Part shown: positions 1-10,173 of the stretch, piece by piece
Layout of the letters: the number at the start of each line of letters is the position of its first letter
How positions within the stretch are numbered: position 1 is the first letter of the stretch
Source: Sanghuangporus weigelae
Lineage: Eukaryota > Basidiomycota > Agaricomycetes > Hymenochaetales > Hymenochaetaceae
Assembly (NCBI GenBank): GCA_033182465.1
Contig: CP137328.1
Location: 682,001 to 746,000, forward strand
Reading direction: 5' to 3'
DNA length: 64,000 nucleotides
Position numbers and translations under genes: made by a program
Notes under the pieces: generated by a model
Told to the model about the DNA's origin: nothing
The model's input: the letters and a program-made list of their open reading frames with translations, nothing else
The model's database searches: none

Positions 1-1932
1 TAGACGGGGTGGAAAGAGTTGACGATCCGCTGGCTTTCCTTCCATGTCCTTGACCATAGGACAAGGAAGACGTCTTCGCTCTCCTTGGCTTTCCTTCAAT
101 GCCTAACCCCACAGCACGTATCTTCGCCTCGCCACTCCCGGCGCTCTCCTTTCCTTTCTTCTTTGGAGACGAGGACGAAGACGATGTTCCGCCCTCAATT
201 CCCGTCCCCAGTGTACGCATATGCGTCCCCTCCATACTCCAATCCTCGTCTCCCGGTGCCCGGGCAGCGCCCCACGTCTTCGTCGCCTTCGCACCTGCCT
301 CTGCTCTGGGATTTCTGATGTCGATATCAACATCCCTCGAAGCGAAGCTCTGTCGACTATTAGACCTCCACGTCCCCAAACCCATCCAAAGTGTTGCGCA
401 TAGCAGACAGACGTCTTCGTATAGTCTGAATGCATCTGTCAACATGTTCGCGTTTGCTCCTTGAGATGAACTTCCTGGGGCAGAAGACTTGGGAGAACAA
501 CATAGTCCCCCGGCGGCTGGATGAATGTGCGTGTGCGAAGACATTTGGGAAGAATCGAGTTTCAGGATCCTGTCTAATTCTGTCCACTGTTAAAGTACAT
601 AATAGCGTCAGTATCCTGTAGAGTACTCCAAAACATTCAACAAGAATCCATAGAGGGGGAATGACTGACCAGCTTGACATCACTCCACGTAAACCTCACA
701 CTCTCAAGTCTCCACTTCTCCTTCCTTCTCCCAGAGCTTCCGCTTGCACTCGACACGAGTTTACTCATGTACAACGCCGGTCTACTCGCCCGACTCGGTG
801 TACTCGTCGTCAAATCCAGCACTAAATCGTAATACTGAGGCTTCTCCAAGAAGATCGCGTCCGTAGTGCATGCTATCCAACCCTTCCCTGTTGAGCTGAG
901 TTGTTCGAGTCGAGGAATGTCTGTGAGGGTTATCATGCCTAATACGGTAGGACATTGCGGGTCTTCCGTAGGTTCCTGATGTTCCTGCCCTTCGTTTGCT
1001 GACTTGGAGAATAACGAAGGGATGGGAGTACCCAGGGTATCATTCGACCGAGGTGCCATGTGGTGCTCCCTGCTCAAATCCGCCGCAATCCACGCCAGAA
1101 CACCAGCAACTTCAACGGGCGGGAGAGTATAAATCAGTATCCTCCTCCTTGACAGAACGAATTTGTACAGTGTTAGAGAGGAAAGACCCAAAATGCGTAA
1201 GAGATGTGGGAGGTGGTGCGTTGGTGTATCTTTAGAAGCGTACGACTATGAAGTGAAATGAGCTACTTAGCTGAGGTCAAGATGTAGAGAAAGAGGACGT
1301 ACCCCATCAAGATCATCACTCCATCCAGTCCAAACATCCACAGGCTGGTACTTTTCAATAGACACACCATTTGGCCTCCTCTTCTCAAACCATTCTCTTG
1401 CAGGTTCAAAATCACTGTCTCTCAAATCACCAGGTGCTCCCAAAGCTCCTCCAAGCAAATCCGCCCCACTGCCATCTTCCAGTTCCCTCTCCCTCCTATC
1501 CGCCTCCCTATAAAGTACATCCGCCAGCCTCTTCAAGTCTTGCAAATGCATCCATGGTCGCGGTCTCTCACATTCCTCCAACAGCACTCCGAGACTACCC
1601 AACCGGAACCCTCTGTGGTTCTTGTTCTTTGTCGGGCGGCGGCGGAAGATTGCCAAACCGGCATGGGATCCATGGCTGAAGTAGACTACGTCTTGGGGAA
1701 CGAGGTGTAATCCGGATGGGAGGACGCTGAATTCCACTCCTGTTAAGTCGATGGAGGAGGATGGATGAGTGAGAGACCAGTCGAGCGTGTTCCCTTTCGT
1801 TGGGTGGAATGAGGCGTGGAATATTGCGACTGCGCACAGATGAGTTTTGTCAGGAGGCTGGAAACCTTGGAAAATATTAGCAACACCACTACTCACCAAT
1901 GTTTCGAGGGACAGCTTCCCCACCATCGCCAT
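1..1932 (-). CDS. DENN-domain protein, DENND11/LCHN-like (C-terminus beyond window)
   Basis: Probable DENN-type guanine-exchange or membrane-traffic regulator. My model has exons 1932-1897, 1857-1303, 1245-670 and 586 to the left edge. The second exon carries the family's opening block: a strand of the type AVAIFHASFHP, then DLTGVEFSVLPSG, then the glycine-rich stretch around VVYFSHG and RGFRLGSLGVLL. The third exon has RRRILIYTLPPVEVAG, the typical 'load and file' strand of LCHN-like proteins. The last exon starts WTELDRIL, then turns Ser/Gly/Lys-rich and runs off the window with no stop. The first intron (1896-1858, GTGAGT...TTTCCAG) is only 39 nt and in frame, so retention would add 13 residues without a stop. 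Family assignment rests on these motifs; which Rab it acts on, if any, is unknown. Confidence 0.72.
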
Positions 1933-2207
1933 CTTCGCTAGCCCCAGACATTCTTATTTTCGTTAACTACGAGGAAAATGAAGCGAAAGGAGGATCAAGA
2001 CGTTTGTACATGGACGTTTGCGCTGAAGAGCACTGTGCTGAGATGAGGCGTGAACTGGCGCGTACTACGTTGCACAGCCGGCGGGAATTGTAATGTGACG
2101 TTTTTCTCTCTATCGCGGAATGAATACAGCAAATAATCCTCATGTTGATATAAACACTACATAACATAGTACAGAGAATATATAACCTCGTCAGAAGTAA
2201 GATGAAT

Positions 2208-2507
2208 CTACACCGCCGCGCTCGCTCTATATATATATGGCTGCCTGAATGGGCCGTCTCGTTGCACGGCGTCCACTTCATTTCTTATCTTGAAGAGCCT
2301 AAGCGTGGCGACTCGTCGAGCGTGAGACGGTGGTAAGTAGATCCCTGCGAATACAAATAGCAGGTCGCCTGGTGTTATGTGGATCCAGATCCATTTGTCT
2401 GTTCCAAGTTCTGTACTGCATGATTCCCAGAGCAAGGGCTTATGATCAGGTGAGGAAGACTGGAACAAACCTTGATATGTATACCGAATCTCCTCATCTT
2501 CGTGCAA
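2208..2507 (-). pseudogene. Decayed 3' copy of acireductone dioxygenase
   Basis: This stretch matches the second half of the intact gene at 2723-3431. It retains HEDEEIRY, a diverged internal intron, TDKWIWIHITPGDLLF, RLFK and the tail block PFRQPYIY. The region equivalent to the start of the gene is absent, several residues around the second metal-binding block are altered, and the helix after AGIY is scrambled (the partner reads [12 protein letters not shown]). The intron that separates RLFK from the tail in the intact gene is missing: the GTAAG donor has become ATAAG and the exons are nearly abutted. It is a partial tandem duplicate and is unlikely to make an active enzyme. Confidence 0.8.
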
Positions 2508-2722
2508 GCAAGCAGCTATCCGCGGTACACGTTACACTAAGCAACCCAAACTCTTGTAGCGTACAGATGGGGACAGTATACAATTGTCGTACTCAAACTG
2601 AGCATACAACATTGTCGCACAACAGGATAAGCTACAAACATGACATAGGAAGCTTTCCTTATTCCGTAATCTTATTTTCGTCATAACCGCGTTCATTTCA
2701 TAACCTCTGGGTAGCACGAGTT

Positions 2723-3431
2723 CTACGCCGCCGCGCGTACACTCTGAACGTACGCCTGTCTGAACGGGTTAACATCTGTCTCGGCTCCGCGATTGTGGGG
2801 TGTCCACTTCGGTTCATCCTGCAACCCAAAATTGCATTAGAGCATGTTCTCTACATTTAGCAGAAAAACGCTTACCTTGAAGAGCCTAAGCGCGGTGATA
2901 GCATTCCCCTCATCGAGCGTGAAGCGGTGGTAGATCCCTGCGGGGACTACGAGCAGATCTCCTGGTGTTACGTGGATGCGAATCCATTTGTCTGTTGCAA
3001 GCTCTGCATGATTCCTTGAGTAAGGGTCTGTGTTTGCGATGGGATGGAGAAAGACACACCTCGTACGTCGAAGAAACCTGAACCAGACTTGATGTACCGA
3101 ATCTCCTCATCCTCATGCATATGTCTGTTGACCGTACCCACATCAGCTCCCGAACCTCTTGTCAAGTGCTTAACACTCACTCAGCAAAAAATGTCTTCAA
3201 TTTTTCCTCATACGCATCTCCCAGTCCTTCCTTCGTCACGTTGATAACATCCCGATTTTTGTAAACCCTCTCCCGTGCGACTTGATCAATCTTCTCATCA
3301 GTTTTCTCGTCAACAGGAATGGACCAGTATGACACGCCGAGGGCTTTGAGAATGTCTACTGGAACGGAGACGCCGGAGTCGTGTAGGAGGCGCTGGTCAC
3401 CGGGCAAGTCGTCGTAGTAGTATGCGCGCAT
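2723..3431 (-). CDS. ADI1: Acireductone dioxygenase (methionine salvage)
   Basis: Metal-dependent cupin enzyme that oxidises acireductone to the keto-acid precursor of methionine in the methionine salvage pathway; cytosolic. Exons 3431-3181, 3124-3060, 3003-2876 and 2818-2723 sum to 540 nt, giving 179 aa, the usual length for the family. The N-terminus reads [20 protein letters not shown]. The metal site [10 protein letters not shown] supplies two His and the Glu (H-x-H-x4-E pattern), and [12 protein letters not shown] supplies the third His. The C-terminus has [12 protein letters not shown] followed by a short Ala/Arg tail. A decayed partial copy lies immediately downstream. No other salvage gene is nearby. 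Very sure of family and structure. Confidence 0.95.
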
Positions 3432-3971
3432 TGTCAGAGACGGAGATGAGTGGAGTGTGAAGAGAATGAGAGACGGGACTATACTAGTATATGCTGTTGT
3501 AATGCCTGTGCTCTGATTGCGCCATCGCCATCTCGCATTCAGTCCGCTTCACGCCGAGCTCAAATGTGTCCTACTGTGCATGTTCACAAGCGCATCATCG
3601 CACAGATCAGATCAGCCTCAACCGATTTTTTTGACTTTACTTGCAAATTTGGAAAGGATCCGACTTGATCGGTAACTACAATTTCTTCAAGTGATTGAAT
3701 TACATAACCCGGACTTTTGATCTGATCTTTTGAATCAATTTCCCATGATCACAGTAAGCATGTAGGCGACTTACATAAACTCCTCGGATGCTAACTGGTC
3801 TTGCATCCTATCGCATTTCTTTCTTCGCCCCATAGGATGCCTTGAAATCGGAAACGTCTGGTACACCGCATCTCGGAATTAGGCTGACTTTCTATCGTTG
3901 AAAAAGAAAAGAACGCTTCCACCATCAGCACGTTTTTGATCCGGAGGATTCACGGCTCAGTCTCCTTGACT
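3432..3971. other. Divergent intergenic region, ADI1 / PI-PLC
   Basis: About 540 bp between two divergent start codons. No convincing reading frame, RNA gene or repeat was seen. It presumably carries both promoters and the 5' UTRs. Confidence 0.5.
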
Positions 3972-5982
3972 ATGCTCGATAAACTTATCTCGAAGCTCTC
4001 CTTCTCCGACGCACCCTCTGATGACCATCACGAAGGTAACAAAGAACATCCGCATCACAGATTTGAAACAGAAGTGAACTTGTTTCCCGAACGTGCTGAG
4101 CAGACTCCTCAAGTGAGCTCAGAGGTGTCATATTTCTTGTCCATGCGAGGAGAAGTGAGTCGCGAAAATGTTTCACTCGAGAATTGCGTCGTGATGAAGT
4201 ATGATTGGCGCGGCTTGAATTCGAGTAAATAGGATGCAAGCGAGGTGCTCAAGAAACCCGTGCTATCCGTCCCGGAGTACGACGATTCCCTTCCTTTAGC
4301 TGATTATTTTGTCTCGTACGCAAATTATAACCTTCAATCCCGTTCTTCTCTGATTGAAACACCTCTAACATGAAGGACGTCTCATAATACTTACCTCCTC
4401 GGCGATCAACTCTGGGGTAAATCCTCTGCTTCTGCATACACGCACGTACTCACCGACGGTGCACACTGCGTCGAGATTGACGTCTGGCCCTCGGAAAACC
4501 CCTCCCAAGGACCTATTGTAACTCATGGCTGGACTCTTACTTCCGACATCTTCTTTCGTGACGTCTGTCTCGCGATCAAAGAAGGTCTTGAAAAGAAGGA
4601 AGACGACTGGCCCGTGTTTGTGAGTTTGGAGTGCCATGTTGAGCCAGAAGGGCAGGGCGAACTTGTGACGATTATGAAGGAAACTTGGGGAGAGACACTG
4701 GTAAGTGGCCATGTAGAGGGGTATGATAAGGATGATGGAAGTCAGAGGCATGTGAGCCCGAGGGAGTTGAAGAATCGAATTGTCATGATGGTATGTGTAT
4801 ACAGGTTCTTACCGACCACTCTCTTGTACTGCATCCTGATAGCTTGCCTCTGCGCGTAGATCGAGCATTACCCGGTGAAAGAGAAATCCGAAGGAGACAA
4901 TGTCGACTCAGATACCAGCTCCAGTTCGGCCTCATCAAAAGACAGCGCCTCAGACTCGCAGAAAACAAAGACGAAAACAAGAATATCTGATGAACTGGCT
5001 GCACTGGGTATATATGCGCTCAGTATCAAGCCAAAGAAGGATTGGCTCAAGCAAGGTAGTTGCTCCCTTCACCCAGTCTAATGAATACCTCTTATAATCA
5101 TTCCTTCGTATTCAGAACTTGAACACCTCCACATCCTAATAAACATCTCCGAATCTGCGCTTCTCTCCCTTCTCCCGCATTCCCTATCCTCACTCATCAC
5201 TCACGGGCAACGCCACCTCCGGCGGGTATACCCCCGCGGGACGCGAATCATGTCAGGTAACCTCGACCCTCTTGCCGCATGGCGCGCAGGGAGTCACTTC
5301 GCTGCGCTCAATCGGCAGGAGTTCGATAAGGGGATGCAGATCAATGAGGCTATGTTCGTCGGCAGCCAAGGGTGGGTACCTAAACCGAGCAGATTGAGAG
5401 TTACTGGAGGGGAGCGAGAGGAAGAAAGGGTGGGGTTGGCGGCTGATATTGTTGGGCTGAGCTCACGTAAGTTATACACTTGAATCGATTTTTGCTGTCT
5501 TGGCTCACGCTCTGTTTTTACCGGTTCCGTGTAGTTCAACATCCAGAGAAAAAAGACAAGTTCAAAGCTCACATCCGCGTTTCCCTCTTCCATGAAGCCG
5601 GGGTCAAAGAGTGGAAGTCGAAATCCGTCAAGTTCAAGCCTTCCTCACCCGATTCTGGTGGAGGCTCAGATGCTATGTTCAATGAATCTTGCACATGGGC
5701 GTTTGACGCAGACGAACTTGCGTTCGTTCGGTACATATATCTCCAGTTACTTTCTCCTTCTCCGTTTCTTAAAAATGAGCAATGGTTCGTTCATATGTGG
5801 CTGACATGTTCCTGTTTTCTAGGATTCTCGTGACAGATGAAGACGACGACGACTTGGCTGTATTCTGCGCGCGTATCACTCACATTCAGCAAGGATTCCG
5901 ATTTATAAGGCTTTTGAATATGAAAGGGAAGGATGCACATGCTACACTGCTGGTTAATTTTGTATTCTCCGTTATCACTTGA
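3972..5982 (+). CDS. PLC1: Phosphoinositide-specific phospholipase C (X-Y-C2)
   Basis: Hydrolyses PIP2 to IP3 and diacylglycerol at membranes. Exons 3972-4154, 4233-4315, 4376-4790, 4860-5055, 5116-5466, 5535-5730 and 5823-5982 give 527 aa. The X box begins SHNTYLLGDQLWGKSSASAY and contains CVEIDVW and THGWTLTSDIFFRDV, so both catalytic histidines (SHN and THG) are present. An acidic/Ser-rich linker (DSDTSSSSASS) precedes the Y box, which has RVYPRGTRIMSGNLDPLAAW and DKGMQINEAMF. A C2-like end follows (HIRVSLFHEAG ... ILVTDEDDDDLAVF). No PH or EF-hand domain precedes the X box, so it is shorter than animal delta PLCs. The in-frame TAG at 4230 lies inside the first intron (GTGAGT...AAATAG) and is not readthrough. 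An ATG at 3936 is an alternative start adding 12 residues. Confidence 0.93.
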
Positions 5983-6448
5983 ACGCAGGGTTATTTAAAT
6001 TAACCTAAGATGCGAAACTAAAATATATGTATAATATATGTAATCATTCGATTCGAATATGTCGCATAAGAATTGAAGCCTCCTTTTCTACTTCGTCTGA
6101 ATATGCAAGCAAGGTTTGCAATCGCCTAATAAATGTTCATTGAACTTGCATATTTGGCCTTGACGCTATTTTACTGCTGGTATCATAGTCATCGCACATT
6201 GTTTATAAATCATTGAACTGACCCTTCATAGAAAACAGACCCGTTATCGGTGATGCAGAGCTACGCGAAAAAGTCGATTCTCGAATTCAATGTCGTCATC
6301 CCCTCGGGACATGTATATACTCTGATCGAGATGTAAAGGTGCATTCACACTCAAAGAATAATTCGGTCTGTATTTTGATACCTGTAAGTTTGAAAGAAAG
6401 GTGCAAAGGTGCAAAGGTCTAAAGTGAGTCAGATGCGGTGTCGAAAAA
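5983..6448. other. Intergenic, no gene seen
   Basis: AT-rich 3' flank of the phospholipase C gene, with several TATATGTA-like tracts near 6020-6045. No open frame with recognisable protein character on either strand. Confidence 0.45.
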
Positions 6449-7380
6449 ATGTTCAAAGAGGATTCGAGTCGCCTTTATTTGCCATTTCGTTTATCCACTC
6501 TTCTCAGAATCGTACTGGTACCTGGCCATGCCCTCTGTCCGACATGTTCACGTCTAAACGCGATCATCAGAAGAATACCGGCACTCGTCCTGAACGGACC
6601 GGGACGCACACCTCACTTGGGGGAAAACAATGAAGCGAAGTTCGAAGCAGCTATCAAAGGATTCTCCGCTGCCATAGAGGAAACTCGGAGTCCCGTGAAT
6701 AAGCTCTTTGAAAGGTGCAGCGAATTATCTCAGAGGCGCGACGCGTTTAGAAGCGTTCAGTATGCGATGGTTGACGTTGTAGTCGCTATGCGAGACCACG
6801 ATAGGGCTCAGAGCAAGCTGGACAAGATCAAAGAGGACATCAAGCAAAGTGACAATGGCGGAAATGTGGACAAGGCCGCTGAAGCCAACGCGAGGCGCAG
6901 AGGCAGTTCGATTAGGGACACGAAAAGTTGCGTAAAGCTGCGACTAGCGTCGAGCAAGCCCTCAAGACAATTCAAGACTCGCAGATACAAGATAAGAGGG
7001 AGAAAGATTAGATAATAACTTTCAAAGACGACATCAAATTCGTTGTACACAACGAAAAGTCTCTGGATTCTATGACCTTTTCCCTCTTCCTCGTGAGTTG
7101 GGTGTGCATCTGTTCAGACGTCATGCTTCAGGTGCGCGGGTGGAAGCACACGAAAGAGCTCAAAAAAGATTTTGACTCTTGGGAGAAGAAGCAACCCAAA
7201 AAACCGGAGAATGGCATAGTCGAAGAAGCAGATGTCAAGGCAGCTCAAAAAGCAGTTGAGAGCGTGAAGGAGATTCACAGGAAAGTTTTAGACTTGGAGC
7301 GGGCCCAGAAGTCGTCTGACGGAAAGCGGGAGATGTTCCAGTTTATGGAAGAAATGACTCAGAACAGAAAGAAATGCTAA
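6449..7380 (+). pseudogene. Helical coiled-coil protein gene, apparently broken
   Basis: Not a family I recognise. From about 6630 one frame encodes an amphipathic, Lys/Glu-rich helical protein (EAKFEAAIKGFSAAIEETRS, later KLDKIKEDIKQSDNGGN). Near 6921 the helical pattern jumps to another frame, as expected from a one-base loss. That frame ends at a TAG at 7009, yet helical coding continues in the same frame beyond it (FKDDIKFVVHNEKSLDSM). A possible 39-nt intron (GTGAGT...CTTCAG, about 7095-7133) precedes a last helical block ending at 7380 (VKEIHRKVLDLERAQKSSDG). A frameshift plus a stop inside otherwise coherent coding points to a pseudogene. Unrecognised splicing or a sequencing error are the alternatives. 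The 5' end is uncertain. Confidence 0.5.
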
Positions 7381-7680
7381 GCACGCTTCCAGAAGTAGAC
7401 AGGCGAACAAACGCTGAGACGATAGTGGGCTAGAGAAATCATGTTACACAAAGTACCAGTCCTACTCGCATTCATAACAATAGTACAGTACAGTTGAAGT
7501 TCGTATCGTGAGAATTTTAAGAGACTTCGTGCGAATTAAGTCGGAGATCTAATAATCGAACAGAAATACACGCAGATCGTTTTCCACTCACTTTGTCCAT
7601 CTTCATCCTGGTTCTAACTCTTGACCATGACCGTGAAGCAAGAAGCCGGACCCCTCTTCACTCTCATAAACACGCTGTTC

Positions 7681-7721
7681 CCTTCAATAAAATTATGCCA
7701 TGAAGCCGGTTTTATTGAAGG
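7681..7721. repeat. Perfect 12-bp inverted repeat (hairpin)
   Basis: CCTTCAATAAAA at 7681-7692 is exactly complementary to TTTTATTGAAGG at 7710-7721, with a 17-nt loop. It lies about 450 bp upstream of the first GH5 gene and 300 bp after the broken coiled-coil gene. It could be a footprint of a small mobile element or a transcript-end structure. No target-site duplication is evident. Confidence 0.6.
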
Positions 7722-8167
7722 AAGGTTTGAGACGAAGCTGAAGGCTTCTTGTCGACTTCTTACGTAGCTTCTCCTTCACCCTTCAACGAAATCCGTTCCA
7801 TTCCGGGAACTAGGTGAGCCTCCGTGTCCTTCAGATCATAGGAGGAACTTCTAATCTAAGGCACCGACGATATCCGATGTGCTTCCCAAGTTCTCTTGCA
7901 TCCTGCCGACGAAACTCCGCAGATGTCAGCTGCATTCAACAAGACGCTATAGCTCCGAGTCTTCACTTCTCCTTACCACACGTTGCTAAATATACTGCAC
8001 AACGTGTGAAGCGCGGGTAAACGGATAGTGCCTTACTATCAAAGAATAGACATTCGTTGCTTTGTCCGTAACGCCATCTTGGCTTTGTACCTGTCCTTGA
8101 GGTGTTACCCAGTACGAGAGACACAACATTAAGCTGAGAAGCAACAAGTTCTGAAACTGATCTATCC

Positions 8168-9895
8168 ATGCCATCTTTTCTAAGGATCGGGGGGACGAAA
8201 ATTGTCTATGGTGATAACAAGGAGGTCATTCTTCGCGGTGCAGGTCTTGGAGGATGGATGAAGTGAGTCTTGACGTGGTATTGAATGTAACGTGAACGTT
8301 GATTAATTTTTTACTTAGCATGGAAAACTTCATTTCTGGTATACTCGCTTGTTTGCGATGCGGCATTGAGAACTGATGCTGACTGAGACGAAAAGGTTAT
8401 CCCGGATGCGAATTCCAGATTCGTGAGGCTCTCGCCGATGTTTTGGGCGAGTCTAAAGCAGCGTTCTTTTTCGACAAGGTGTGGCATTCGACAACTTAAC
8501 AGTTCAATAATTTTCACCTTCGAGTCATTTGTTCATATCAGTTTCTCGAGTATTTCTTTAGCGAGAAAGACGCAGAATTCTTCAAATCGCTAGGCTTGAA
8601 CTGCATTCGCATTGCAATCAATTATAGGCACTTTGAGGACGATGACAATCCTCACGTCTTGAAATGCGAAGGTTTCAAGCATCTCGACCGCGTTGTCGAT
8701 GCATGTGCGAAGCATGGTATATACACGATCATCGACCTTCATACGACTCCTGGTGGTCAGGTGCGTGATCAATGGATCGTGGAGCGCCCGGCATAAGTAA
8801 GCTAATTTTACACTAAGAACGGTGGATGGCATTGCGATTCTGGGGTTCACCTTGCAAATTTCTGGAGACACAAGGACTTCGAGGACCGGGCTGTTTGGCT
8901 CTGGGAAGAACTAGCAAAGCATTACAAGGATAACGCATGGATCGCTGGATATAACCCAATGAACGAACCTTCCGACTCCCGTCACTCCAGGCTAGTCGAA
9001 TTCTATGACCGTGTCATCAAAGCTATCCGAGCCATTGACCCGAATCATATTCTCTTCCTCGACGGGAACACATACGCAACAGATTTTACACAGTTCCCAG
9101 AGGACGTAAAGGAGCGTTGGCCAAATTGCGCGTATGCCATCCATGATTATAGTTTATATGGCTTCCCGGCTGCTCCGGAGCCATATACCGGGACTCCGGA
9201 ACAACAGCGTCGCATGTGCCGCAGCTACGAAAAGAAGCGCGAGTGGATGGATGCGAGAGGCTTATGTGTTTGGAATGGCGAATGGGGTCCGGTTTACGCG
9301 CGAAAGGAATACGAAGGTGATAAGACGGATGAGATCAACGAGCATCGGTATATGGTGCTCAAAGATCAACTAGACATATATCAGAAGGTATTGTGCTTAA
9401 GCTTTCATTTCTCCGAATTGGAATTGATTGACGAGACGTTTGTAGGATCGCTTGAGTTGGTCAATTTGGCTATACAAAGATGTCGGATTCCAAGGCATGG
9501 TTTACGTCTCGCGAGACACACCGTACATGAAGCTCCTCGCGCCTTTCCTCGCTAAGAAGCACCGACTAGCACTTGATAGCTGGGGCGCTGACGATACTGC
9601 TGTCAAACATATCTTCGACCCACTTGTAGACCTCGTAGTGGACAACGTGAACGATAGGAAGTACCTCGAATTATATCCGTACCCTGTCTGGACGATCGAT
9701 AAGCGCGTAGCAAGGATGTCTCGAGTGATCATGATGAGCGAGATATTTGTGCTCGAATGGGCGGATTACTTCAGAGGGAAGACGGAGGAGGAGTTGGACG
9801 AACTTGCGCAGAGCTTCAAATTTGAAAATTGCCTGAAGCGCGATGGCTTGAATAAAGTACTGACCGAGCATGCCCAGCTCGAAGCCCAAGCCTAG
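8168..9895 (+). CDS. Glycoside hydrolase family 5 protein, copy 1
   Basis: Retaining beta-glycosidase of the GH5 (cellulase/exo-glucanase) fold. Exons 8168-8262, 8319-8338, 8396-8478, 8542-8760, 8818-9387 and 9446-9895 give 478 aa. The acid/base Glu lies in AGYNPMNEP and the nucleophile Glu in VWNGEWGPVYA. Other GH5 blocks are CIRIAINYRHFEDD, IDLHTTPGGQ and HDYSLYGFPAA. There is no signal peptide (MPSFLRIGGTKIVYG), so the enzyme is probably intracellular and may act on glucosides or glycolipids rather than wall glucan; the substrate is not readable from sequence. The 20-nt second exon (NMENFIS) is conserved in the neighbour. This copy has an extra intron before DRLSWSIW that copy 2 lacks. Confidence 0.92.
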
Positions 9896-10173
9896 TATTA
9901 TAATGAAGAATAGATACAAGAAATGTTTCTCGGAGAAGCGGAATGCAAGTAAGTAAATAGTCTTGGCTGATATCTAAGTCCGGCGAATTATCGGTGTATT
10001 CTCCGCGTCTCAGCTTCTTGCTGCTTCTTGGTGCGCGGGCCGGCCCTCGATCTCCGTTATTCATTCCTCCGACGCGACTCTCATGACCCCGCGAAATCTC
10101 AGGCGCATATAAGGAACGGTCGCTGTAGACATGGATACCCGTTATACGTTCAGCGGACACTATCTCACACACA

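Noticed and set aside
4230-4232. In-frame TAG in the phospholipase C gene, possible stop readthrough
   Set aside because: A standard intron 4155-4232 (GTGAGT...AAATAG) removes it and joins the conserved segments in phase.
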